Shown here in pieces: positions 1 through 5,855 of a stretch of DNA of 7,781 nt (position 1 is the first letter of the stretch; each line of letters starts with the position of its first letter). Where the stretch lies: positions 1 through 7,781 of the forward strand of contig JAQVUQ010000121.1 in the NCBI GenBank assembly GCA_028699365.1, read 5' to 3'. The stretch comes from UBA5359 sp028699365 [NCBI: bacterium]. GTDB taxonomy: Bacteria > UBP13 > UBA5359. The translations under genes were made by a program, and so were the position numbers. The notes beneath the pieces are model-generated. The model was not told the origin of the DNA. It searched no databases and saw only the letters and a program-made list of their open reading frames with translations.

Positions 1-333
1 CTGTGCGTCATAGACATACGCTTCTCCGCCTACGGCGCATTTGAAAATCTCCGGCGTCGATTTATACTCGGACAATTGATCCAGTGACGGCGGATTTCCC
101 CCGTCACTGCTAACCTTCCATGCCTCGATGCTCTGGCGTATGCTGCGCAAGTTCTGCATGCAGACAACGGCCTCGCCACGTTCCATACTCTGCTCCGGCA
201 TGCTGGTTTTCACGGCAGACGTATTGCCCGGAAAGACGAAATATCGCAGCACCAGCAACACTATGGCCATACTTACCAGTATGCCGACAAAACCCAATCC
301 GGCCTGGCCACGCTTATCAAACAACGGTCTCAT
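1..333 (-). CDS. Pilin/pseudopilin-like membrane protein, 3' end cut by window edge
   Basis: The frame is open from ATG at 333 to the left edge, so 111 residues are visible and the C-terminus is missing. The start is well supported: AGGAGGGG lies six bases upstream, inside the end of accB, whose stop is only 3 bp away, so the two are translationally linked. Residues 1-14 are a short basic leader ending in Gly14-Phe15, followed by a hydrophobic helix (about 15-34), as in type IV pilin-like proteins. The exposed part has CMQNLRSI, a helix, a PPSLDQL segment and FKCAVGGEAYVYD, which resembles the Cys-bounded, Gly-Gly-Tyr ending of small Gram-positive pseudopilins (ComGC-like). The glutamate usual at mature position 5 is absent (Leu19), so processing and assembly are uncertain. 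A membrane-anchored protein is certain; the pilin-like assignment is inference. Confidence 0.6.
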   Translation of the reverse strand, partial: MRPLFDKRGQAGLGFVGILVSMAIVLLVLRYFVFPGNTSAVKTSMPEQSMERGEAVVCMQNLRSIRQSIEAWKVSSDGGNPPSLDQLSEYKSTPEIFKCAVGGEAYVYDAQ

Positions 334-336
334 ATC

Positions 337-759
337 TTACCCCTCCTGTCTGATAATCATCAGCGGCTGCCCGTATTCCACGGGAACGCCGTCCTGCGTG
401 GTGATCTCCGTCACCACGCCGTTATGAATACTCCGTATATCATGCCTTATCTTCATGGCTTCAATAGTGCAGACGACCTGTCCCTTGGACACCCTGCCGC
501 CCACCATCGTCATGGGCAAGCCATGTTTATCGGTCAGATGTAAAACTCCTACCATACCGGCGTTTATCGAGGTCTCCGGCAAAGTCTCCGCCTGCGCCTC
601 GACGCCGCCCTCCTCCTCGATTATGCAAGCGGCGGCTTCTCCCAGAAGCGGCAGGTCCCGCTTCAATGTCAGGGCCGTATTACCGGTCTGCAGAAACAAC
701 TCACTCAGGCCGTTATCGCTCATGATAGTCAAGGCTTTTCTAACCCGCTCGATATCCAT
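337..759 (-). CDS. accB: Biotin carboxyl carrier protein of acetyl-CoA carboxylase
   Basis: This 140-residue protein carries the biotin that shuttles carboxyl groups from biotin carboxylase to carboxyltransferase in malonyl-CoA synthesis (fatty acid biosynthesis, cytoplasm). The N-terminal segment (1-35, MDIERVRKALTIM...) is the usual assembly region. An acidic linker covers about 47-64. The biotinyl domain (about 65-137) contains IEAMKI with Lys103 as the biotinylation site and ends in the typical VPVEYGQPLMII. The motif has Ile instead of the usual Met or Leu after the lysine, and the usual SPMVGTFY is changed to NAGMVGVLH. A longer frame from GTG at 777 exists, but AAGGAGG at 765-771 lies downstream of it and five bases before ATG 759, so ATG 759 is chosen. 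It lies 14 bp after the CD1247-like gene and 3 bp before the pilin-like gene. Its partner accC is not in the window. Confidence 0.93.
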   Translation of the reverse strand: MDIERVRKALTIMSDNGLSELFLQTGNTALTLKRDLPLLGEAAACIIEEEGGVEAQAETLPETSINAGMVGVLHLTDKHGLPMTMVGGRVSKGQVVCTIEAMKIRHDIRSIHNGVVTEITTQDGVPVEYGQPLMIIRQEG

Positions 760-764
760 GACAG

Positions 765-771
765 CCTCCTT
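765..771 (-). promoter_or_regulatory. Ribosome binding site fixing the accB start
   Basis: The minus strand reads AAGGAGG followed by five bases and ATG at 759. It lies inside the alternative longer frame that begins at GTG 777, which rules that start out. Confidence 0.85.
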
Positions 772-773
772 AT

Positions 774-1139
774 TCACTCGGCAGCCTCCAGAAGGACGTT
801 ATGATGGCAGGCCGGACATTCCACTTCGCCGCCCCGGTTGAGTATATCGGCATCATAGACCAGTTTTTCCTTGCATGACGGGCATCGACTCTCCCTGCCG
901 TCTGCCTCGCTGATGCCGTAAGCGGTTCGTTCAAGTCTGTCCAGATCTCCGTCAACCGTCTCAACGTATTCATTCAACTTCTTCTGCTGGGCTTCTATCT
1001 CCGTTATTCTGGCAGCCATAAGCTCCGACAGCGACAGCAGGCGCTTAACGACACGCACCACGGCTTCGCTCTCGGCACCTTCCAGCAGTCCCTCGGCCAG
1101 ACCTTTAGTATACGCCAGTTCTTCCAAAAGTCCTGACAT
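774..1139 (-). CDS. CD1247-like protein with C-terminal zinc ribbon
   Basis: The 121-residue protein matches what is known of the CD1247 N-terminal-domain family of Clostridia. It opens with an LLEELAYTKGLAEGL segment, continues with a helical, charged region (about 25-72, AARITEIEAQQKKLNEYVETVDGDL) likely to form a coiled coil, and ends with a zinc ribbon: CPSC at 86-89 and CPAC at 108-111. The function of the family is not established; the zinc ribbon suggests nucleic-acid or protein contact in the cytoplasm. Its ATG shares one base with the efp stop (TAATG), indicating translational coupling, and it sits between efp and accB. In B. subtilis the small gene yqhV occupies the same place after efp. 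The family call is from recognition of the motif pattern and context; biochemical role unknown. Confidence 0.8.
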   Translation of the reverse strand: MSGLLEELAYTKGLAEGLLEGAESEAVVRVVKRLLSLSELMAARITEIEAQQKKLNEYVETVDGDLDRLERTAYGISEADGRESRCPSCKEKLVYDADILNRGGEVECPACHHNVLLEAAE

Positions 1140-1702
1140 TATCTTGCAACCCTCTCAATGTAATTATCCGTTCTGGTATCCACCTTGAGAACATCTCCCA
1201 CTTCTATAAACAGCGGCACCTGAATGATGGCGCCGGTCTCCATCTTAGCGGGCTTAGAGCCTCCCGAGGCGGTATCGCCTCTCAAGCCGGGATCGGTCTC
1301 CGCCACTCTAAGCTCCACGGTGCTCGGCATTTCCAATCCAATGAGTTTGCCGTCAAACACCATGATATCCACCGTCATCTCTTCCTTGAGATATTTGACG
1401 GCAGAGCCGAGCTGATCGGCGGAGAGCTGCTCCTGCTCGTAAGTGCTCACATCCATGAAACAGTATTGATCATCGTTCTCATAAAGAAACTGCATCCGCT
1501 TGCGCTCCACGATGGCACGCGGCATCTTCTCACCGGCGCGAAAGGTCTTATCCAGGACACTGCCGGTTTTGACGTTTCTGAGCTTTGTTCTTACGAACGC
1601 GCCTCCCTTTCCGGGTTTGACGTGTTGAAACTCGATTATGGCGTAGGCCTCACCGTCCAACTCTATAGTCAGGCCGTTTTTGAATTCTGAAGTCGATACC
1701 AT
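1139..1702 (-). CDS. efp: Translation elongation factor P
   Basis: EF-P binds between the ribosomal P and E sites and speeds peptide bond formation at polyproline stretches. The 187-residue length is that of the family, with three beta-barrel domains: a KOW-like domain 1 (about 1-63), OB domain 2 (about 65-127) and OB domain 3 (about 130-187). Domain 1 has the loop VKPGKGGAFVR with Lys32, the residue that is modified in B. subtilis EF-P; domain 3 has the signature GLRGDTASGGSKPAKMETGA. The frame extends upstream to GTG 1747 through repeat DNA, but AAGGAG at 1713-1718 and homology support ATG 1702. There is a 140-bp gap to the upstream peptidase gene, so efp may have its own promoter, though I could not pick a convincing one. 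Close resemblance to the Bacillus protein supports Bacillota. Confidence 0.97.
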   Translation of the reverse strand: MVSTSEFKNGLTIELDGEAYAIIEFQHVKPGKGGAFVRTKLRNVKTGSVLDKTFRAGEKMPRAIVERKRMQFLYENDDQYCFMDVSTYEQEQLSADQLGSAVKYLKEEMTVDIMVFDGKLIGLEMPSTVELRVAETDPGLRGDTASGGSKPAKMETGAIIQVPLFIEVGDVLKVDTRTDNYIERVAR

Positions 1703-1712
1703 CTTCTTACTT

Positions 1713-1718
1713 CTCCTT
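1713..1718 (-). promoter_or_regulatory. Ribosome binding site of efp
   Basis: AAGGAG on the minus strand lies ten bases before ATG 1702. It supports that start over the upstream GTG at 1747, whose extra residues are encoded partly by repeat DNA and do not resemble EF-P. Confidence 0.7.
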
Positions 1719-1734
1719 ATCAATACTAACAAAA

Positions 1735-1828
1735 GTTCAGAGTTCACCGTTCACGGTTCAAAGCTCTTAAGCTGAAAACTCAAGCTGTCCGCCTGGAAAC
1801 GCTGAACCTTGAACTTTGAACATCGAAC
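1735..1828. repeat. Inverted pair of four-unit 7-bp-periodic GTTC/GAAC arrays
   Basis: On the plus strand GTTCA begins at 1735, 1742, 1749 and 1756, exactly every 7 bp. The complementary GAAC begins at 1804, 1811, 1818 and 1825, again exactly every 7 bp. The three bases between the cores vary. The two arrays face each other across about 40 bp; GTTCAAAG (1756-1763) and CTTTGAAC (1814-1821) are a perfect 8-bp inverted pair, and the GTTC and GAAC cores could pair in other registers. The element lies between the peptidase stop (1843) and the efp start (1702), so it would be in the transcript upstream of efp. No protein frame is supported here. Whether it is an RNA structure, a protein-binding array or an inert intergenic repeat cannot be told from sequence alone. 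Confidence 0.85.
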
Positions 1829-1842
1829 CCGTCCAACGTATT

Positions 1843-2907
1843 TTACATGATAATCCTGTCTTTAGAAAGCCCTGTCAAATTCCTGATCCCGTTTTCAGTT
1901 ATCAGAACAAGATCCTCTATTCTTACACCGCCTACGCCGGGCAGATAGATACCCGGTTCTACGGTTACCACCATACCGGGCTCCAGCACTTCCCGGCTGG
2001 CCGGATTGACGATCGGGGCCTCATGCACCTCCAGGCCCACACCGTGACCCAGGCCGTGTCCGAAACAATCTCCGTATCCTCTGCTCTCGATATAGGTACG
2101 GGCTATATCATCCAGTTCACAACAGAGCATACCGGGCCTTGCCGCTTCCAGGGCCATCATTTGCGCCTGCAGGACTATATCGTAGACTTCATTCAGCCGG
2201 GGATCGGGATTGCCGTAGAAAACGGTCCTGGTGGTATCGGAATTGTAATGTTTCCGTCTTGCACCCCAATCGATGACAATACAATCATCCTGACAGATCA
2301 AATCATCCCCCGCCGAGGCATGAGGCATGGACGATCTGGCACCTGCTGCAACTATGGTGTCGAAAGCCGGCTTATCGGCTCCGTCCTGAAGCATGGCGCA
2401 GTCCATATCGGCAGCCAGCGCCCGCTCCGTACGGCCGCACTGAGCGGAAGCGATTACTTTTGTGTAAGAGGCCTCTGCCAGTTGCTGTGCCTGAGCGATA
2501 AGCGCAATTTCAGACGAATCCTTTACCGCACGCAACCGCCGTATCATCTGCTCAGCAGGCAGAACTTCACAGCCGGGAAGAGCCTCAACAAGCTCTGCAT
2601 AACCGAGATAGCTCATACCGTTTGGATCGAAGTGAACTTTATTCGTTTTTGCAGCAGCCAATTGATCTTTCAACCGGGAGCACAGAACGCCGGGGCTGCC
2701 GACAAGTTCGCACGCTGAAGCCTGATTCTCCGCCTGTTCCGTATACCTGAAATCGACACAGAGAAAGGCGCTGTCCACGGTTACAAGGGCTAACGCCCTG
2801 CTGCCGTAAAAGCCGCTAAGATAATATATATCCTCTTTACCGGCCAACAGAAGAAAATCGATACCGGCAGTCGTCATGGATGCCCTGAGGGCAGCAAGCC
2901 TGTTCAC
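1843..2907 (-). CDS. M24B family metallopeptidase (Xaa-Pro aminopeptidase/dipeptidase type)
   Basis: This 354-residue cytoplasmic peptidase cleaves peptides with proline in the second position. The N-terminal creatinase-like domain covers about 1-125 (LLLAGKEDIYYLSGF). The C-terminal pita-bread domain (about 132-350) holds the complete two-metal site: Asp213 (VIDWGA), Asp224 (NSDTTRT), His288 (GHGLGHGVG), Glu317 (VTVEPGIY) and Glu331 (GVRIEDLV). His295 (LEVHEAP) corresponds to the conserved second-shell catalytic histidine. Length matches the B. subtilis PapA (YqhT) type rather than the longer E. coli PepP. It starts with GTG at 2907, overlapping the aroQ TGA by 3 bases (GTGA), so it is translationally coupled to aroQ. 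Position next to aroQ and efp is the conserved Bacillota order. Aminopeptidase versus prolidase cannot be decided from sequence. Confidence 0.93.
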   Translation of the reverse strand: MNRLAALRASMTTAGIDFLLLAGKEDIYYLSGFYGSRALALVTVDSAFLCVDFRYTEQAENQASACELVGSPGVLCSRLKDQLAAAKTNKVHFDPNGMSYLGYAELVEALPGCEVLPAEQMIRRLRAVKDSSEIALIAQAQQLAEASYTKVIASAQCGRTERALAADMDCAMLQDGADKPAFDTIVAAGARSSMPHASAGDDLICQDDCIVIDWGARRKHYNSDTTRTVFYGNPDPRLNEVYDIVLQAQMMALEAARPGMLCCELDDIARTYIESRGYGDCFGHGLGHGVGLEVHEAPIVNPASREVLEPGMVVTVEPGIYLPGVGGVRIEDLVLITENGIRNLTGLSKDRIIM

Positions 2908-3341
2908 ATGTCAACCTTCAAAGCCTCGGCCGCCATCCGGAGACCAAGAGTATAACTATTCATTCCGAAACCGCAGATAGCGCCGTCGACGACCGGTGAA
3001 ATGACTGAATGATGCCGGAATTCCTCCCTGGCAAAGACATTCGTCATATGCACCTCTATCTTATAGGCATCAATTGATCTAAGCGCATCGGCCAGAGCAT
3101 AGCTGTAATGAGTCAACGCCCCGGCATTTATGATAACCGCTCCTGCCGTCGTGCCGTGCAGCGTATCGATAAGAACACCTTCGTGATTCGATTGCACGAT
3201 CTCCACTTCCAGACCCAGTTCCGCAGCCAGAGCACGTAACGTTTCGTCTATCTCTGCCAGAGTCGTGTGACCGTATTTTTCAGGTTCTCTGCGTCCAAGC
3301 AGGTTTAAATTAGGCCCATGCAGTATCATTACCCGATTCAC
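2904..3341 (-). CDS. aroQ: Type II 3-dehydroquinate dehydratase
   Basis: It dehydrates 3-dehydroquinate to 3-dehydroshikimate in the shikimate pathway; family members are flavodoxin-like dodecamers. With the chosen start it has 145 residues, the normal family length. Visible signature residues are the opening MILHGPNLNLLGRREP, Arg18 and Tyr23 in the active-site lid (Tyr is the catalytic base), QSNHEG (50-55), Asn72 in INAGALTHYS, His78, His98 in EVHMTN (general acid) and Arg109 in REEFRH. The frame begins upstream at GTG 3374, one base past the previous stop, but GGAAGGGG at 3352-3359 lies ten bases before GTG 3341 and homology begins there. ATG 3329 is a further possible start but has no ribosome binding site. 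The gene ends in ATGTGA, overlapping the next start. Confidence 0.95.
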   Translation of the reverse strand: MNRVMILHGPNLNLLGRREPEKYGHTTLAEIDETLRALAAELGLEVEIVQSNHEGVLIDTLHGTTAGAVIINAGALTHYSYALADALRSIDAYKIEVHMTNVFAREEFRHHSVISPVVDGAICGFGMNSYTLGLRMAAEALKVDM

Positions 3342-3351
3342 GCAGGCCACA

Positions 3352-3359
3352 CCCCTTCC
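3352..3359 (-). promoter_or_regulatory. Ribosome binding site supporting the GTG start of aroQ
   Basis: GGAAGGGG on the minus strand is the only good Shine-Dalgarno-like sequence near the aroQ start region. It lies ten bases before GTG 3341 and inside the longer frame that begins at GTG 3374, which argues against the longer form. Confidence 0.55.
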
Positions 3360-3375
3360 CACTATCTTATTCACT

Positions 3376-3669
3376 TTATTCCGTTTCTTCGGCTTCTTCG
3401 CTCTCAGACGGCTTCTTCTTCAATTCTATGAGCGTCATATCGTTGACTACGTCCTTCACGCCGGAGAGACGGGAGATAGTTTCGACGATGTTCGAAATCT
3501 CCGCCATCACCACGGTGCGTCCGCCTTTCAACTGTTTCAGAGGTCCCCGCAGGTAAACTGTCCCGTTCATGGTGAAAAAATCTATCTTGGAAGTATCGAT
3601 ATAACGGCTGCTCAGAATAGCTTTCACCTGGAGATTTGTTCTGGCGTCCTGTGGATTCATAGGTACCAA
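3376..3669 (-). CDS. Small BON-like domain protein
   Basis: The protein has about 97 residues. The core (about residues 10-85) follows the alpha-beta pattern of a BON domain: a helix with ARTNLQVKAIL, a strand pair KIDFFTMNGTVYLRGPL with the Gly that turns after it, a helix MAEISNIVETISRL and a closing strand GVKDVVNDMTLIEL. The tail is acidic (SESEEAEETE). There is no signal peptide or membrane segment, unlike secreted BON proteins such as OsmY, so a cytoplasmic location is likely. GGAGGTGA at 3676-3683 favours TTG 3669 (six-base spacing); TTG 3675 and ATG 3660 in the same frame are alternatives. It is the first gene after the promoter at 3708-3736 and ends 34 bp before the aroQ start. The fold call is inference from pattern; function unknown. 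Confidence 0.75.
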   Translation of the reverse strand: MVPMNPQDARTNLQVKAILSSRYIDTSKIDFFTMNGTVYLRGPLKQLKGGRTVVMAEISNIVETISRLSGVKDVVNDMTLIELKKKPSESEEAEETE

Positions 3670-3675
3670 GGCCAA

Positions 3676-3683
3676 TCACCTCC
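3676..3683 (-). promoter_or_regulatory. Ribosome binding site deciding the BON-like gene start
   Basis: GGAGGTGA on the minus strand lies six bases before TTG 3669. ATG 3660 is 15 bases away and TTG 3675 directly abuts the site, so TTG 3669 is preferred. Confidence 0.6.
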
Positions 3684-3707
3684 CGTCCGGATCAGACGTC
3701 TCATAAC

Positions 3708-3736
3708 ATTATATCACAATTCACCCTTTATTAACC
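3708..3736 (-). promoter_or_regulatory. Extended -10 promoter for the BON-aroQ-peptidase run
   Basis: On the minus strand a perfect TATAAT (3713 to 3708) is preceded by TGA, giving the extended -10 form TGnTATAAT. A weak -35 candidate is TTAATA, 15 bp upstream. The -10 box touches the stop codon of the polymerase gene (3714-3716), and a start of transcription near 3701 would leave a leader of about 32 bases before TTG 3669. It would separate expression of the housekeeping genes from the glycan genes. Confidence 0.6.
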
Positions 3737-5855
3737 CATCATCGATGGAGCGAATAAGATTCTCGTATCGTTCCATTTCCGGCTTCTTATCCGCCAATAG
3801 CGGATTATTTTCTACGCTCTCAATATAGCGAGTAAATATGCGACGGGAGTTGGTCAGAGCGGCACGGAATTCCGTCTGCCTGCCCTGCAACGCATATATG
3901 CGAGCCAGGCCCAACCAGGCCCTGCCCTCTTCCGCGCGCGGCAACAACTCTCCCAGGGGCAGATACTTCTCGTTCTCATATGGCGCCGTTCCTATACGCA
4001 GCACCTTAAGATATGCCCGCTCGGCATCGCGGTATCGCTTCTCCGCTAACCCGGCATCTCCTATCAGACGCCAGGCGGCACGAAGATTGGGAGAGAGCTC
4101 TGCCGCTTCACCGGCGATAGCCGCAGCCTTACCGTATTCTCCCTTTCTCAGGAGATGCTCCGCCAGGCGCAGACGATAGTAAGGGTTCAGCCTCTCAAGG
4201 GCGATGGCCCGCAGATAAAGCTTCCCGGCATCACGGCCGCCGTCCGCATCGGAGGAGTAGACGTCGGCCAGAGCGGCTATATACTTCCCTGACCACGGAT
4301 CAGCGGTCGCGGCACGTGCTATTTCCGTTTCGGCATAGGACCTCCAACCGTTACCGAGATCCGACATCCCTTTATCGTAGTTTACCGCGGCAGGCATGCT
4401 CCATATCAAAGCGGCAAGAGCGGATACGACCATGAGAAGAGGGATTACTACTCTGGGTATCCTGTTCAGGGATTGCGCCCTGCGGGCGCGGTTGTTGGTT
4501 GTTGGTTGTTGGTTGTTGGTTTCGGGCTTAAACGCAGCCAGGCAACCCAGGATGGCCATAAAGGCTATCTGGTGGGCCGGAATATACCAGGTGTAATCGA
4601 CCGCATTGTGGACGATCATAGCGGCTATTCCTGCCAGCAGTGCAGCCGTGATCAGAGTCGGCCATCCGGCCCAGCGAGTTCGCAAACCTGATAGAGAGGC
4701 AAAGACAAAGGCAATCCATGTCAGTATACCCATGGCGCCCGTCTCCGCCAGCAACTGGATATAGCTGTTATGTGCCATAAGCGTATCCGCTCCGCCCGCT
4801 TTATATACGGGATAAAAGGAGGAGAACGTTCCCGGACCGTGCCCCAGAAGAGGCTTGACAGTGAACGCTTTCCATGTGCCCTTCCATACCAGCATGCGGA
4901 ACAGGTCCGAACGGTTGGTGGGATGGAAGAGCAGGCTGAAGCGCTCTATCAACCCGGCCTGGGTGGATATGATGACCGCAATCAACACCGTCGTGACGGC
5001 GGCAAACCACACGGCAAACTTACGGAGAGACGGCTCTCTCAGAATTACGATAGTCAACGCCAGTATCACAGCCGCTATGAAAGCGAGCAGACCGCCTCTG
5101 GACCCGGTCATGGCCAGGGCTACAGGCACAGGAATGAAGAATAAGAGATATCTCACTCGGGGACTTACCCGTCGTAGAAGTATATAGGCCAGTACGGCCG
5201 TAGATCCGATCAGCAATGCCCAGACGGCACAGTCATTGTAATCCATGCTCTGTATCCATACCAGGTAGACGACAAAAAAGCCGAGCATCGGATAGAAAAG
5301 GCCCGTATCCGATTCGGAATCGCGTGTGGAAAACGCCAGGCCGGGCAAGGCCAGCACCGACAGCGCCAGATAGCCGGCAAAGGCGTTATAATTATAGAAT
5401 GTGGCATAGAGCCCGCTTGTCATTCCTACGCTAGATGCAAACAAAGCAGCGTAAACCGAGAGAAAAGAGGCTGAATAGCCGACGGCTTCCAGCAACTGCC
5501 GCCGGGCCGATTTATCGGCAGACAACATGGCGGCAACCTGAAATGCCGCCATGCCGGCCAGAAGGAGATGGATGGCCTGCCGGCTCTGGAAGAGGTTTGC
5601 CGACAGAAACGATGCAGCCAGATAAGTAACTACCAGTAAAAGAGACGGTACTCCCTGGTAAACGAAAAAGCTCTTCCGCTTCAAAGCGTAATAAACATAG
5701 ATGCCGGTAAAGAGTCCTGCAAAGAGAGTGACGGGAACAGCGGATGTCACGCCGGGGAAATACGGCTTGCCGGCATAGAACGGCAGAAGAAAGAGCACTA
5801 CAGGGAAAACATACAGGCTTTTAAGTCTAGCCGTTAGTGATTTTGTCAACTGCAT
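3714..5855 (-). CDS. O-antigen ligase/polymerase (Wzy_C) family membrane protein with TPR tail
   Basis: This 713-residue membrane protein likely polymerises or transfers a surface glycan on the outer face of the membrane. Residues 1-442 hold a dozen or more hydrophobic segments. The Wzy_C region shows TGSRGGLLAF (250-259, with Arg253), a large external loop (about 301-375) with LLGHGPGTFSSFYP and AHNSYIQLLAETGAMG; His362-Asn363 match the conserved His of WaaL-type ligases. A polar linker (443-467) contains a 7-bp DNA repeat, then a further membrane helix (468-490) leads to an external TPR-like region (about 495-690: AEHLLRKGEYGKAAAIAGEAAEL, AGLAEKRYRDAERAYLKVL, ARIYALQGRQTEFRAAL). ATG 5855 overlaps the upstream glycosyltransferase by 29 bp. 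The Wzy-plus-TPR arrangement is known from Bacillota. Substrate, and ligase versus polymerase, cannot be decided. Confidence 0.88.
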   Translation of the reverse strand: MQLTKSLTARLKSLYVFPVVLFLLPFYAGKPYFPGVTSAVPVTLFAGLFTGIYVYYALKRKSFFVYQGVPSLLLVVTYLAASFLSANLFQSRQAIHLLLAGMAAFQVAAMLSADKSARRQLLEAVGYSASFLSVYAALFASSVGMTSGLYATFYNYNAFAGYLALSVLALPGLAFSTRDSESDTGLFYPMLGFFVVYLVWIQSMDYNDCAVWALLIGSTAVLAYILLRRVSPRVRYLLFFIPVPVALAMTGSRGGLLAFIAAVILALTIVILREPSLRKFAVWFAAVTTVLIAVIISTQAGLIERFSLLFHPTNRSDLFRMLVWKGTWKAFTVKPLLGHGPGTFSSFYPVYKAGGADTLMAHNSYIQLLAETGAMGILTWIAFVFASLSGLRTRWAGWPTLITAALLAGIAAMIVHNAVDYTWYIPAHQIAFMAILGCLAAFKPETNNQQPTTNNRARRAQSLNRIPRVVIPLLMVVSALAALIWSMPAAVNYDKGMSDLGNGWRSYAETEIARAATADPWSGKYIAALADVYSSDADGGRDAGKLYLRAIALERLNPYYRLRLAEHLLRKGEYGKAAAIAGEAAELSPNLRAAWRLIGDAGLAEKRYRDAERAYLKVLRIGTAPYENEKYLPLGELLPRAEEGRAWLGLARIYALQGRQTEFRAALTNSRRIFTRYIESVENNPLLADKKPEMERYENLIRSIDDGLIKGEL
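4475..4489. repeat. Perfect GC-rich palindrome inside the polymerase gene
   Basis: GCGCCC, three bases, then GGGCGC form a perfect 6-bp stem. It abuts the heptamer repeat at 4490 and encodes the Arg-Ala-Arg-Arg-Ala part of the linker. The pairing of palindrome and repeat looks like a small intergenic element placed in frame within a tolerant linker. Confidence 0.75.
4490..4521. repeat. Heptanucleotide tandem repeat (GGTTGTT), about 4.6 copies
   Basis: GGTTGTT is repeated perfectly four times from 4490 to 4517 and continues as GGTT to 4521. On the coding (minus) strand it reads as CCAACAA units and encodes the TNNQQPTTNN stretch, residues about 446-455 of the polymerase. Because the unit is 7 bp, a change by one copy breaks the frame: losing one unit brings in a TGA within eight codons after the repeat, and gaining one leads to a TAA about 28 codons on (4372-4374). 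Confidence 0.9.

Noticed and set aside
1703-1734. A dedicated efp promoter just upstream of its start
   Set aside because: Loose -10-like sequences exist but none has a convincing -35 at proper spacing.
1703-1747. N-terminal extension of EF-P from GTG 1747
   Set aside because: The extra residues are encoded by repeat DNA and do not resemble EF-P, and AAGGAG at 1713-1718 points to ATG 1702.
1816-2718. Plus-strand 300-codon open frame opposite the peptidase gene
   Set aside because: It is antisense to a peptidase with a complete metal site, has no recognisable domain and no ribosome binding site, and reads as the shadow of the real gene.
3404-3679. Minus-strand frame of 91 codons overlapping the BON-like gene
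   Set aside because: It is another frame of the same region; the BON-like frame has the sensible secondary-structure pattern.
4490-4521. The short tandem array as a CRISPR remnant
   Set aside because: Units are 7 bp and contiguous with no spacers, so it is a simple tandem repeat.
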